Shown: piece by piece, positions 6,996 to 14,823 of the stretch
Layout: each line of letters opens with the position of its first letter
Position numbering within the stretch: position 1 is the stretch's first letter
DNA from: Paraburkholderia megapolitana
GTDB taxonomy: Bacteria; Pseudomonadota; Gammaproteobacteria; Burkholderiales; Burkholderiaceae
Length of the DNA stretch: 64,000 bases
Direction: 5' to 3'
Assembly (NCBI RefSeq): GCF_007556815.1
Contig: NZ_CP041743.1
Span: 744,001-808,000 of the forward strand
Notes under the pieces: model-generated
Seen by the model: only the letters and a program-made list of their open reading frames with translations
Told to the model about the DNA's origin: nothing
The model's database searches: none
Translations under genes and position numbers: made by a program

Positions 6996-8024
6996 ATGAC
7001 GCGCCCACTGGTTGCGATCGCCTCCCTCGGGGGCACTATCAGCATGACGCCATCGGATGCCGCCGGCGGCGTCGTCCCCAGGCTGGACGCTGCCCAACTG
7101 GTTGCAGCCGTGCCAGGGCTGGGCGCGCTCGCCGAACTCTCCACGGAGTCGCTTTCCCAGCTGCCGAGCGCTTCGCTAGGCACCGAACAGCTGCTGGCAT
7201 GCCTCGCGTGGGCTGCGGAGAAGATCGCTGGAGGCGCGCGGGGCGTCGTCCTGACGCAAGGCACCGACACCATCGAAGAGACCGCGTTTTTTCTCGATCT
7301 GTACTGGCGACACCCCGAGCCGCTGGTCATTACAGGCGCGATGCGCACGCCGCTGTCGGCGGGGGCCGATGGGCCGGCCAATCTGCTGGCCGCCGTACAG
7401 GTAGCAATGGATGACGAAAGCCGTGGGCGCGGCGTGCTGGTGGTCATGAACGACACCGTGCACAGGGCGCGGTGGGTCTGCAAATCGGATTCCCTGGCGG
7501 TCCAGACCTTCGTGTCGCCAGACGGCGGGCCGGCGGGACGTGTCGTCGAAGGTCGGCCTGAGTATTTTCATGCGCAGGGCCACAGGCTGTTGGCCCCTTC
7601 ACCCACGCGAACGTTTCCGAAAGTGGCGATCATTCCTGCAATGCTCGGTGACGACGGCGATCTAGCCTCGGCCGCACTCGATCTCGGCTATGAAGCCATC
7701 GTGGTTTCCGCGTTTGGCGCCGGGCACGTGTCCTTCGGCTTCGCCGAGCAGATCGAGCGCGTGGCGAAAACGGTGCCGGTGGTAATCGCGAGTCGCACCG
7801 GCTCCGGCGCCACTGCATCCCGGACCTATGGTTTCGCAGGCTCCGAAGTCGATCTGGCGCGACGCGGCGCCATCCTCGCGAAGTGGCTCCATCCGTTGAA
7901 GGCACGGCTGCTGCTGGGCGCACTGCTGGCTGCCCAGACACCGCGCGAGCAGATCCCGGAGGCGTTCGCGAGGTGGAGTACACTGCCTCGCCACTCGTCC
8001 ATCAACCCACAGCCACAGCCTTGA
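6996..8024 (+). CDS. L-asparaginase family amidohydrolase
   Basis: This is a 342-aa enzyme of the bacterial type I/II asparaginase fold, converting L-asparagine (or a similar amide) to the acid and ammonia. The first active-site motif is ASLGGTISM, with nucleophile T14. The second, VLTQGTDTIEET near residue 85, supplies the Thr-Asp pair, and ITGAMRTP follows. A lysine expected about 75 residues further on is consistent with WVCKSDS. No signal peptide is seen, so it is probably cytoplasmic. The start at 6996 is chosen over an upstream in-frame ATG at 6966 that lies within the operator region. The GntR gene begins at its stop codon, so the two are cotranscribed. Isozyme type cannot be decided. 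Confidence 0.88.
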   Translation: MTRPLVAIASLGGTISMTPSDAAGGVVPRLDAAQLVAAVPGLGALAELSTESLSQLPSASLGTEQLLACLAWAAEKIAGGARGVVLTQGTDTIEETAFFLDLYWRHPEPLVITGAMRTPLSAGADGPANLLAAVQVAMDDESRGRGVLVVMNDTVHRARWVCKSDSLAVQTFVSPDGGPAGRVVEGRPEYFHAQGHRLLAPSPTRTFPKVAIIPAMLGDDGDLASAALDLGYEAIVVSAFGAGHVSFGFAEQIERVAKTVPVVIASRTGSGATASRTYGFAGSEVDLARRGAILAKWLHPLKARLLLGALLAAQTPREQIPEAFARWSTLPRHSSINPQPQP

Positions 8025-8728
8025 AAACTCCGTCGAACGCCCCGCCCAGAGTGCATGCCGCGCCGTCACGCCGGCTCACCGCGTATCAGTTTGCGGTGCA
8101 GACCTTGCGCGCAGACATCCTGCAAGGCCGGATGACGGCGGGCGAGCGTCTGCGTCAGGACGACCTGGCGAAGCGCCTGGAGATGAGTACGACGCCGGTA
8201 CGAGAGGCATTGCGTACGTTGATCTCGGAGGGGCTGGTGTTTTTCGACGCGCACCGGGGCGCGGTGGTGCGCGGACTGACGCTCGACGACGTGCAGGAAA
8301 TCTACCGGCTCAGGAAGGTGCTGGAGTCGATGATGGTCGACGAAGCGATGCAGAGCATTACCGCGGAAGATATCGCACAGGCCGAGGCGCTCCACGAAGA
8401 GATGCTGCAGACGCAGGACGTCACGCGCTGGACCGAGTTGAATCTGGAGTTTCACGCGGCGCTCTGGGCGTCCCAGGCGCACAGCAGGTTGGCCCACCTC
8501 GTCAAGGCACTGCGCGACGCGGCGGCCCCCTATATCACGCTGTCGCTCTATATGAGCCCGGAGCACATCGCGCACAGCAACGCCGAGCACGAGGACATCC
8601 TGGCCCAGTACAAAAAGCGCGACGCCGAAGTGGCCAAAGCCCAGACCATCCTTCATCTGAACGACACGCTCGAAACAATCGTGCGGGCGATCGACAGCGC
8701 CGAAGTTGTGGACGGCGGCGGCGCATAG
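8021..8728 (+). CDS. GntR family regulator, FadR/FCD subfamily
   Basis: The product is about 235 aa. The winged helix occupies roughly residues 18-85 (AYQFAVQTLRADILQGRM, then GERLRQDDLAKRLEMSTTPVREALRTL cited only by the core LAKRLEMSTTPVREAL). The C-terminal FCD ligand-binding helices include EIYRLRKVLESMM and HAALWASQAHSRL. The start is not certain. A TTG at 8021 overlaps the asparaginase stop and gives a coupled start; a GTG at 8051 would shorten the protein by 10 residues. It shares an operon with asparaginase and is divergent from the MFS gene, so it likely controls that uptake/deamidation module through the 6940-6973 region. Confidence 0.88.
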   Translation: MKTPSNAPPRVHAAPSRRLTAYQFAVQTLRADILQGRMTAGERLRQDDLAKRLEMSTTPVREALRTLISEGLVFFDAHRGAVVRGLTLDDVQEIYRLRKVLESMMVDEAMQSITAEDIAQAEALHEEMLQTQDVTRWTELNLEFHAALWASQAHSRLAHLVKALRDAAAPYITLSLYMSPEHIAHSNAEHEDILAQYKKRDAEVAKAQTILHLNDTLETIVRAIDSAEVVDGGGA

Positions 8729-8857
8729 CCGTCCTCGCGAAATCGACCCGACGCGGCCAGGCGCCCGCACAACCCACCCTTCGATACGCATCGAAACATC
8801 CGGCCGCTCCGCTACTCCACACTAGGAGTTCAACCATGAACCCATGGAGAACTTCCT

Positions 8858-9289
8858 GTGCCTGCCCATACCGACGCAGCAATCCGCCGTATTTACGAAC
8901 AGTGGCACCAGACGGTGGTGACACGCGACCTCGAAGGTCTGATCGCGTTATACGCCGACCACGCGATACTCGAAACACCGCTGATCCTGGTCACTCTGCC
9001 GAACCATAACGAAGGCATCCTGCGAGGCAAGCCGGCGATCCATGCATTTTTCGAAGCGGGCTTACGCAAGCTGTCGGGCGACCTCGGCCGGTGGTTCCGA
9101 ACCGACACGTTCTTCTCGAACGACACACGCGTCACGTGGGAATATCCACGCGATACACCGCACGGCGATCAGGTCGATCTCGTCGAAGTGATGGACGTGG
9201 CAGACGGGTTGATTACCCATCACCGCGTCTACTGGGGATGGGTCGGTTTCAAGTCGCTCGTCGCCGCGATGGATCGGTTGCACGTATAA
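8858..9289 (+). CDS. NTF2-like/SnoaL-like domain protein
   Basis: This 143-aa protein has the alpha+beta NTF2-like cone fold. An N-terminal helix IRRIYEQWHQTVVTRD is followed by LEGLIALYADHAILETP, the usual entry to the ligand pocket. Later strands include TWEYPRDTP and DLVEVMDVADGLITHHRVYWG. The GTG at 8858 is preceded by GGAGA at 7-nt spacing. ATGs at 8836 and 8844 are out of frame. Members of this fold include isomerases, hydrolases and binding proteins; specificity cannot be read from the sequence. It stands alone between the GntR gene and the convergent bamA paralogue. Confidence 0.75.
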   Translation: MPAHTDAAIRRIYEQWHQTVVTRDLEGLIALYADHAILETPLILVTLPNHNEGILRGKPAIHAFFEAGLRKLSGDLGRWFRTDTFFSNDTRVTWEYPRDTPHGDQVDLVEVMDVADGLITHHRVYWGWVGFKSLVAAMDRLHV

Positions 9290-11605
9290 CTAGAAAGAAG
9301 TCCCGATCTGAAACTGGAACTTCTGGTACTGGTCGCCGGCGTGCTTCACGATCGGCAGAGCGAAGTCCAGCTTGAGCGGACCGATCGGCGAAATCCATTC
9401 GAGACCCACGCCATAGCTGTAACGCAAGCCGTTTGCGCCCACGCTGTTGCCTTCGGTACCCCAGACATTGCCGGCATCCGTGAACGTGAACACGCGCAAC
9501 GTACGGTCGTAGCCGGTGCCCGGCAGCGGGAAGGTCAGTTCAACGTTGGCGACCACCATCTTCGAACCGCCGATCGGGTCGCCGGTCGTGGCATCGCGCG
9601 GACCCAGCGAGCCTGGCTCGTAGCCGCGCACCGAACCGATCCCACCCGCAAAGTAATTCTTGAAGATGGGGAACGGTTCGCCGCTGAGGCCGTTGCCGTA
9701 ACCGCCCTGGAAATTGAGCCCCAGCACGAAGCCACGCGAAAACGAGTAGTAATACTGCGACTGCAGGTCCGTCTTGTAGTACTTGGTGGTGGCGATCGGT
9801 GTGCCGTATTCCGCGTTGAACTGCGTGAAGTAGCCCCTGCTCGGTACCAGCGCACTATCGCGGTTATCGCGCGACCAGCCGACGGTGATCGGCACGTTGT
9901 TCGACACGCGGCCGAAACTGTTCACGTAGTCGATATAGCTTTGCGGTGTACTCGAATCGACGTCCAGCCGGTTCTGCTCGAGCCCCGTCCCGAAGTACAC
10001 CGTGTCGGATTCCGAGAACGGTACGCCGAACTTCAGGTCGCCGCCCAGCGTCACGATGCGAAAGCTCGTGTCGCTGACGTTCGAGTAATAGAGCGGATAG
10101 GTAGTACGGTAATAGACGTCGGTAATGCGCTTGATGCCGTCTATCGTGAAGTACGGGTCGACCTGCGTGACGCTCAGCGTGCGACCGGTCGACGATGTGT
10201 TCACGTTGAGCGAAAGCGTCGTGCCCGAGCCGAACACGTTGTCCTGCGTGACGCCCGCAGAAATGATCGGCCCTTCGCCGGACCCGTAGCCGAGCCCGAG
10301 CGTGATCGAGCCGGTCGGCTTCTCGGTGACCTTCACGTCCACATCGACCTGGTCGGTCGAGCCTTCCACCGGTACTGTCGTCACATCCACGTCGGTAAAG
10401 TAGCCGAGACGGTTGATCCGGTCCTTCGACAGCGCAAGCCGCCCCGAATCGAACCACGCACTCTCGAACTGGCGCATCTCGCGGCGGATGACCTCGTCGC
10501 GCGTGCGCGTATTGCCTTCGATATTCACGCGCCGCACATACACTCGCTTGCTCGGATCGACTTGCAGTATCAGCGCGACCTTGTGATGCTCCTGGTCGAT
10601 ATCGGGTACCGCGTTCACCGTGGCGAACGCATAACCGTACTCGCCCAGCTTGTCGACGATCGTCTTCGTTACAGCCTTCAGCTTGTCCGCCGAAAACCGC
10701 TCGCCCGGCTTGATCTTGATCAGCTTCGTGAGTTCCGCCTCGCGGTCCAGCAGGTTGCCGCCCAGCTTGATGCTCGAAATCGTATACGGCTCGCCTTCGT
10801 GCAGCGTCACCGTCAGGTACATGTCCTTCTTGTCCGGCGAGAGAGACACCTGCGTCGAGTCGATGTTGAACTCGAGATAGCCGCGATTCAGGTAGTACGA
10901 GCGAACGTTTTCAAGGTCGCCAGTGAGCTTTTCCTTCGAGTACAGATCGTTCTTCGTGTACCACGAGAACCAGTTCGGCGTGGACAACTGCATCTCGTCA
11001 CGCAGCGTGTCCTCGCTGAACACCTTGTTGCCGATAAAGTTGACCTGGCGAATCTTCGCGTTCGGTCCTTCGATCACCGAGAACAACAGCCCCACACGGT
11101 TGCGGTCGATCGGTGTGACCGTGGTCGTGACTTCGGCAGCGTAGTAACCGCGCGTCAGATACTGGCGCTTCAGTTCCTGCTCGGCCTTGTCGACGAGCGC
11201 CTTGTCGTAATACCGGCCCTGCGACAGGCCGACCGAGTGCAGCGCCTTGGTCAGGTTGTCCTTGTCGAATTCGTGGATGCCGGAGAAGTCGATCGTGCCG
11301 ATCGCAGGACGTTCCTGCACCTGCACGACTACGACGTCGCCGTCCGCCTCGATCTTGACGTCGTTGAAGAAGCCCGTCGTGTAGAGCGCGCGGATCGCTT
11401 CGGAAGCCTTGTCGTCGTTGAATGTGTCGCCCTGCTTGATCGGCAGGTACGAGAACACGGTCCCTGCTTCGAGTCGATGCAGCCCTTCGATACGGATGTC
11501 GCGAACGACGAACGGCTCGATGGCGTAAGCCGGCAGCGCGAGCGTACTCACGCCGATCAAGGTCAATGCCGAGGCGCAGCGCGCCGAAAATTTCTCAAAC
11601 GTCAT
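9290..11605 (-). CDS. bamA: BamA-like outer membrane protein assembly factor (paralogue)
   Basis: This is a 771-aa Omp85 protein. A signal peptide (cleavage near residue 28, LPAYA-IEP) precedes five POTRA domains (about 29-430); POTRA 1 opens with FVVRDIRIEGLHRLEAGTVF. A 16-strand barrel (about 435-771) carries the lid-loop motif GSVRGYEPGSLGPRD and ends in FQIGTSF with a C-terminal Phe. This is the full BamA architecture and length. The canonical Burkholderia bamA lies in the rseP-bamA-skp-lpxD-fabZ-lpxA cluster; none of those genes is here, so this looks like a second copy. No Shine-Dalgarno precedes the ATG; the upstream mRNA reads CCTCCTCCAC, and an in-frame stop lies 18 nt further up, which rules out an earlier start. 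The neighbours suggest service to the large autotransporter. Confidence 0.9.
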   Translation of the reverse strand: MTFEKFSARCASALTLIGVSTLALPAYAIEPFVVRDIRIEGLHRLEAGTVFSYLPIKQGDTFNDDKASEAIRALYTTGFFNDVKIEADGDVVVVQVQERPAIGTIDFSGIHEFDKDNLTKALHSVGLSQGRYYDKALVDKAEQELKRQYLTRGYYAAEVTTTVTPIDRNRVGLLFSVIEGPNAKIRQVNFIGNKVFSEDTLRDEMQLSTPNWFSWYTKNDLYSKEKLTGDLENVRSYYLNRGYLEFNIDSTQVSLSPDKKDMYLTVTLHEGEPYTISSIKLGGNLLDREAELTKLIKIKPGERFSADKLKAVTKTIVDKLGEYGYAFATVNAVPDIDQEHHKVALILQVDPSKRVYVRRVNIEGNTRTRDEVIRREMRQFESAWFDSGRLALSKDRINRLGYFTDVDVTTVPVEGSTDQVDVDVKVTEKPTGSITLGLGYGSGEGPIISAGVTQDNVFGSGTTLSLNVNTSSTGRTLSVTQVDPYFTIDGIKRITDVYYRTTYPLYYSNVSDTSFRIVTLGGDLKFGVPFSESDTVYFGTGLEQNRLDVDSSTPQSYIDYVNSFGRVSNNVPITVGWSRDNRDSALVPSRGYFTQFNAEYGTPIATTKYYKTDLQSQYYYSFSRGFVLGLNFQGGYGNGLSGEPFPIFKNYFAGGIGSVRGYEPGSLGPRDATTGDPIGGSKMVVANVELTFPLPGTGYDRTLRVFTFTDAGNVWGTEGNSVGANGLRYSYGVGLEWISPIGPLKLDFALPIVKHAGDQYQKFQFQIGTSF

Positions 11606-11702
11606 GCAGGAGTGTGGAGGAGGTTACGACGCAAACACGAAGACGAAGGACGTCCCCGTGGGCACTGCGGCTCACGCCGCGCTTGCACGACGGTGCGCAT
11701 CG

Positions 11703-12101
11703 CTACTGCATCCGGACGCCGGCAGGTTTTCGTGGCTGACTCAGCCCAGTGGTCATCGCCAGTACTTCAGTCATATGTGCGGCCTGCGTGCGATGCATGC
11801 GAAACGACAGTTCGGCACCGCCGGGCAAACGGAACGACAGCACCAGATGCCGGTCGCTGCGCACATCGCCGGCCACCTGCCATGCTTCGCAGGGCATCGC
11901 GAACTTCAGGCTCTGCTGGTGCTGACGAATCCGCTCGGAGCGCGCAATCGCATTGGCCAGCGCGGCCAGCAGTTCATGCATGACCGAGCAATGCAGTGCG
12001 ATGCAATCGGGCTGGTTGCTCCTCAACATCAGGTACTGACCGTCTGCGGTAATTTCGAAACCGTTGAGGGAGTCGATGGCGAGTGCGACTTGCGATGACA
12101 T
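11703..12101 (-). CDS. Hypothetical protein, about 132 aa
   Basis: This protein is not recognised. The ATG at 12101 (MSSQVALAIDSLNGFEITADGQ) has GGAG upstream and is chosen over an in-frame ATG 14 codons earlier. It appears to be a soluble alpha/beta protein without signal peptide or membrane helix. Visible segments are YLMLRSNQPDCIALHCSVMHELLAALANAIA (cited by its core MHELLAALANAIA) and HLVLSFRLPGGAELSFRM. Codon use matches its neighbours, which supports a real gene. It lies 97 nt upstream of bamA on the same strand, so cotranscription is possible. Confidence 0.6.
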   Translation of the reverse strand: MSSQVALAIDSLNGFEITADGQYLMLRSNQPDCIALHCSVMHELLAALANAIARSERIRQHQQSLKFAMPCEAWQVAGDVRSDRHLVLSFRLPGGAELSFRMHRTQAAHMTEVLAMTTGLSQPRKPAGVRMQ

Positions 12102-12659
12102 GAGGACACTCCGGGTTCGATGCCGAAATGCGAATGTAGGCAATCGCAGCGTGTCGATGTTTACCTACGGATTACTGATTTTTTCTTTCAACCCGGTGAG
12201 GTTTTCATCGCTGCATCGACGGTTCGTTACGGTGCCTTACCGAGGCCATCGTCATGAACAGGACGCACAGGGCGTAGATGTCCGGTGGCTAATGTTTCGT
12301 CGTGAATCCGTCGAGTAGTTGCAGGAAACAACTGGTAAGAACCTGCGCAATCTGCGCGACGGATGAACAACGATCATTGCGAATCTGCTGTGCGCAGCGA
12401 ACGTTCGTGCCTCGATTCGTGCGTTTTTTCGGCGGTGATGGTGTGTCGTGAACACGACAGTACGAAGGGACGTTTCTGCTGCGTCGAATGATCGGACACT
12501 GAATTCGTGTATCGGCGCGACAACATCGCGAACAGAACGACGCTGGCAGATTCGTCAGGCCCCTGATAGAATCCTTACGTGGGCGCCAGTCCACTTTGTT
12601 TTTTCCGCACCACTTTCCGGCTTCAATCACTTCATCTCAACGTTTTAGGGAGGCGTCAA
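12102..12659. other. Non-coding stretch upstream of the ABC exporter
   Basis: About 560 nt without a credible coding frame on either strand. It must hold the promoter of the hypothetical protein (minus) and that of the ABC exporter (plus). A TAGAAT box at 12567-12572 is a possible -10 for the plus-strand transcript, with a weak -35. Nothing else is recognised. Confidence 0.5.
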
Positions 12660-12710
12660 ATGCAAATTATGTCTAGCGCTCACCCAAACGTGCCTGCGCG
12701 ACACCTTTAG
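12660..12710 (+). CDS. Putative 16-aa leader peptide
   Basis: A strong AGGGAGG (12647-12653) precedes ATG at 12660, and the frame MQIMSSAHPNVPARHL ends in TAG at 12710. The stop codon lies inside a hairpin: arms about 12699-12705 and 12710-12717, with a bulged C. A second hairpin, TGGGCG/CGCCCA, lies at 12724-12741. The ABC exporter starts 150 nt later. The layout is that of a regulatory leader peptide whose translation could alter downstream folding. The inducing condition is unknown. Confidence 0.4.
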   Translation: MQIMSSAHPNVPARHL

Positions 12711-12741
12711 GTCGTCGTCCGCCTGGGCGACACACCGCCCA
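12699..12741 (+). promoter_or_regulatory. Two hairpins in the 5' region of the ABC exporter
   Basis: Hairpin 1 (12699-12717) has a seven-pair stem with one bulge and a TTTA loop and includes the leader stop codon. Hairpin 2 (12724-12741) has a perfect 6-bp stem TGGGCG/CGCCCA with a 6-nt loop. There is no clear T-run directly after, so this is not a plain terminator. It fits a structured leader. Confidence 0.4.
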
Positions 12742-12862
12742 CGCTACTTCCAGACAGTCTGTTTTCCGTTTCACCAGCAAAGCCTGGTCTGTTTCGACTG
12801 TCGGTTTCTATTTCTCTTGATGGGATAGCCCTCCTGGCGCACCGCGTCATCGGCTATGGAAC

Positions 12863-14728
12863 ATGACTAACAAAAAACTCGATCTTGGTGGACAGGCGTT
12901 CAAGAACGTCCTGGGTTTCACTTTCCTTCACTGGCGCAGACAGCCCGCGCGCATCGCCGCCGTTGCCGGGCTCGCGCTGCTGGCGGCGATCGCCGACGTA
13001 CTGACGCCGCTCTTCGCCGGGCGGCTCGTCGACGCGCTGGCCAGCGGCGTATCGAGCAAGGCGCTCGCGTGGCAGGCCGCGATCTCGGCGTTCACCACAC
13101 TGGTCGTGCTCGGTGTGGCCGGCACCGTGCTGCGTCAGTTCACCTTCCAGAACATCATCGCGTTGACGCTGAGGATGATGAGCGAGATTGCCGCCAACGC
13201 GTTTCATCGCGTGCAGCGCTTCTCCACCGACTGGCACGCCAACAGCTTCGCCGGTTCGACCGTGCGCAAGATCACGCGCGGCATGTGGGCACTCGATCTG
13301 CTGAACGACACGCTGCTGGTGGCGCTGCTGCCGTCGGTGGTTATGCTGGTCGGCGCAACCGTGTTGCTGGGCGTGCACTGGCCGGTGATGGGCGTCGTCG
13401 TGGGTCTCGGCTCCGTGCTGTATATCGCGGTGACGGTCACCCTGTCGGTCGGCTTTGTCGCGCCGGCTGCCCGCCTCGGCAACGCGTGGGACACGCGCAT
13501 GGGCGGCGCACTGGCCGATGCGGTGAGCTGCAACGCGGTGGTCAAGGCGTTCGGCGCGGAAACCCGCGAGGAAACGCGCCTCGCCCGTGTGATCGCCAAG
13601 TGGAACAAGCGCACGCGGCGTACGTGGATTCGCGGCACGCTCAACGGCGGTGTACAGGGCGCCATGCTGGTGCTGATGCAGGCAGCAATGCTCGGCGCGG
13701 CGCTAATGCTGTGGGCCAAAGACAAGGCGAGCGTCGGCGACATCACGTTTGCGCTGACGATGTTCTTCATGCTGCAAGGCTATCTGCGCGAAGTCGGCAT
13801 GCACGTACGCAACCTGCAGCGCTCGGTCAACGACATGGAAGAACTCGTGTCGCTCGAACGCGAACCGCTCGGTATCGAAGACAAACCCGGCGCGCGCAAG
13901 ATTGCGATCGACAAGGGCGAGATCCGCTTCGAGCACGTCACGTTCCGCTACGGCGCGCAAGCGACGCCGCTCTATGCCGATTTCTCGGTGCGCGTCGCGC
14001 CGGGCGAGCGCATCGGGCTGGTCGGCCACTCGGGCTCCGGCAAGACGACGTTCATCAAGCTGATCCAGCGGCTGTACGACATCGACGAAGGCCGCATCAC
14101 GATCGATGGGCAGAACATCGCCGACGTGCAGCAGGCTTCGTTGCGTGCGCAACTGGCGATCGTCCAGCAGGAACCGGTGCTGTTCCACCGGTCGCTGGCG
14201 GAGAACATCGCGTATGCACGGCCGGGCGCGAGCCAGGCGGAGATCGAGCGGGCCGCCCGCCAGGCGAGCGCGCACGAGTTCATCGCCGCACTGCCGCAGG
14301 GCTATGACACGCTGGTCGGAGAGCGCGGCGTCAAGCTGTCGGGCGGCGAGCGTCAGCGGGTCGCGATCGCGCGGGCGTTCCTCGCGGATGCGCCGGTGCT
14401 GATTCTCGACGAAGCAACGTCGAGCCTCGACAGCGAAAGCGAGGTGTTGATCCAGCAGGCGATGGAACGGCTGATGGTGGGCCGCACCACGCTGGTCGTG
14501 GCGCACCGGCTGTCCACGGTACGCGCGCTGGACCGGCTGCTCGTGATGGATCGCGGCCGGATTATCGAGGAAGGCAGCCACGACAGACTGATCCGCATCG
14601 AGAACGGCCTGTACCGGCGGCTCTTCGAACGCCAGGCGCTGGAGCTGACGAAAGGTCTTGTCGATGGAGCCGACGTGTCGGCGCCGAAACGCGCCACGCG
14701 AGAAGCGGATCTGCTGACCGGAGAGTAA
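12863..14728 (+). CDS. ABC exporter, fused membrane and ATPase domains
   Basis: This 621-aa protein is a half-transporter. A six-helix type I exporter membrane domain spans about residues 25-340, and the nucleotide-binding domain about 365-600. Visible motifs are Walker A GHSGSGKTT (about 389), Q-loop IVQQEPVLF, signature LSGGERQRVAIARA (about 492), Walker B VLILDEATSSLD (about 512) and switch His in VVAHRLS. It would function as a homodimer exporting lipid, drug or peptide. No periplasmic adaptor or peptidase domain is encoded with it, so substrate is unknown. It is convergent with the giant autotransporter gene and is preceded by a structured leader with a short peptide frame. Confidence 0.9.
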   Translation: MTNKKLDLGGQAFKNVLGFTFLHWRRQPARIAAVAGLALLAAIADVLTPLFAGRLVDALASGVSSKALAWQAAISAFTTLVVLGVAGTVLRQFTFQNIIALTLRMMSEIAANAFHRVQRFSTDWHANSFAGSTVRKITRGMWALDLLNDTLLVALLPSVVMLVGATVLLGVHWPVMGVVVGLGSVLYIAVTVTLSVGFVAPAARLGNAWDTRMGGALADAVSCNAVVKAFGAETREETRLARVIAKWNKRTRRTWIRGTLNGGVQGAMLVLMQAAMLGAALMLWAKDKASVGDITFALTMFFMLQGYLREVGMHVRNLQRSVNDMEELVSLEREPLGIEDKPGARKIAIDKGEIRFEHVTFRYGAQATPLYADFSVRVAPGERIGLVGHSGSGKTTFIKLIQRLYDIDEGRITIDGQNIADVQQASLRAQLAIVQQEPVLFHRSLAENIAYARPGASQAEIERAARQASAHEFIAALPQGYDTLVGERGVKLSGGERQRVAIARAFLADAPVLILDEATSSLDSESEVLIQQAMERLMVGRTTLVVAHRLSTVRALDRLLVMDRGRIIEEGSHDRLIRIENGLYRRLFERQALELTKGLVDGADVSAPKRATREADLLTGE

Positions 14729-14748
14729 GCACAGCACAAGCTTGCAGC

Positions 14749-14788
14749 AAAAAAGCAGGGGCGACGCATGCAAATGCGCCGCCCCTGT
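14749..14788 (-). terminator. Terminator between ABC exporter and autotransporter
   Basis: A long hairpin (GCAGGGGCGACGCAT paired with ATGCGCCGCCCCTGT around a GCAA loop, one mismatch) is followed on the minus strand by six T. It ends the autotransporter transcript about 36 nt after its stop. On the plus strand the stem is followed only by GTTTC, so it may also weakly stop the ABC exporter mRNA. Confidence 0.8.
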
Positions 14789-14823
14789 TTCACATCCACA
14801 TCTCTGGCGATACCCCGCCAGCT

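Noticed and set aside
8836..8860. ATG at 8836 behind AGGAG as start of the NTF2-like protein
   Set aside because: It is out of frame with the protein; the GTG at 8858 behind GGAGA gives the correct frame and domain start.
9341..11983. 880-codon open frame opposite bamA
   Set aside because: Its Arg/His/Val-rich translation has no recognisable family and it lies wholly opposite a well-defined BamA gene; high GC explains the lack of stops.
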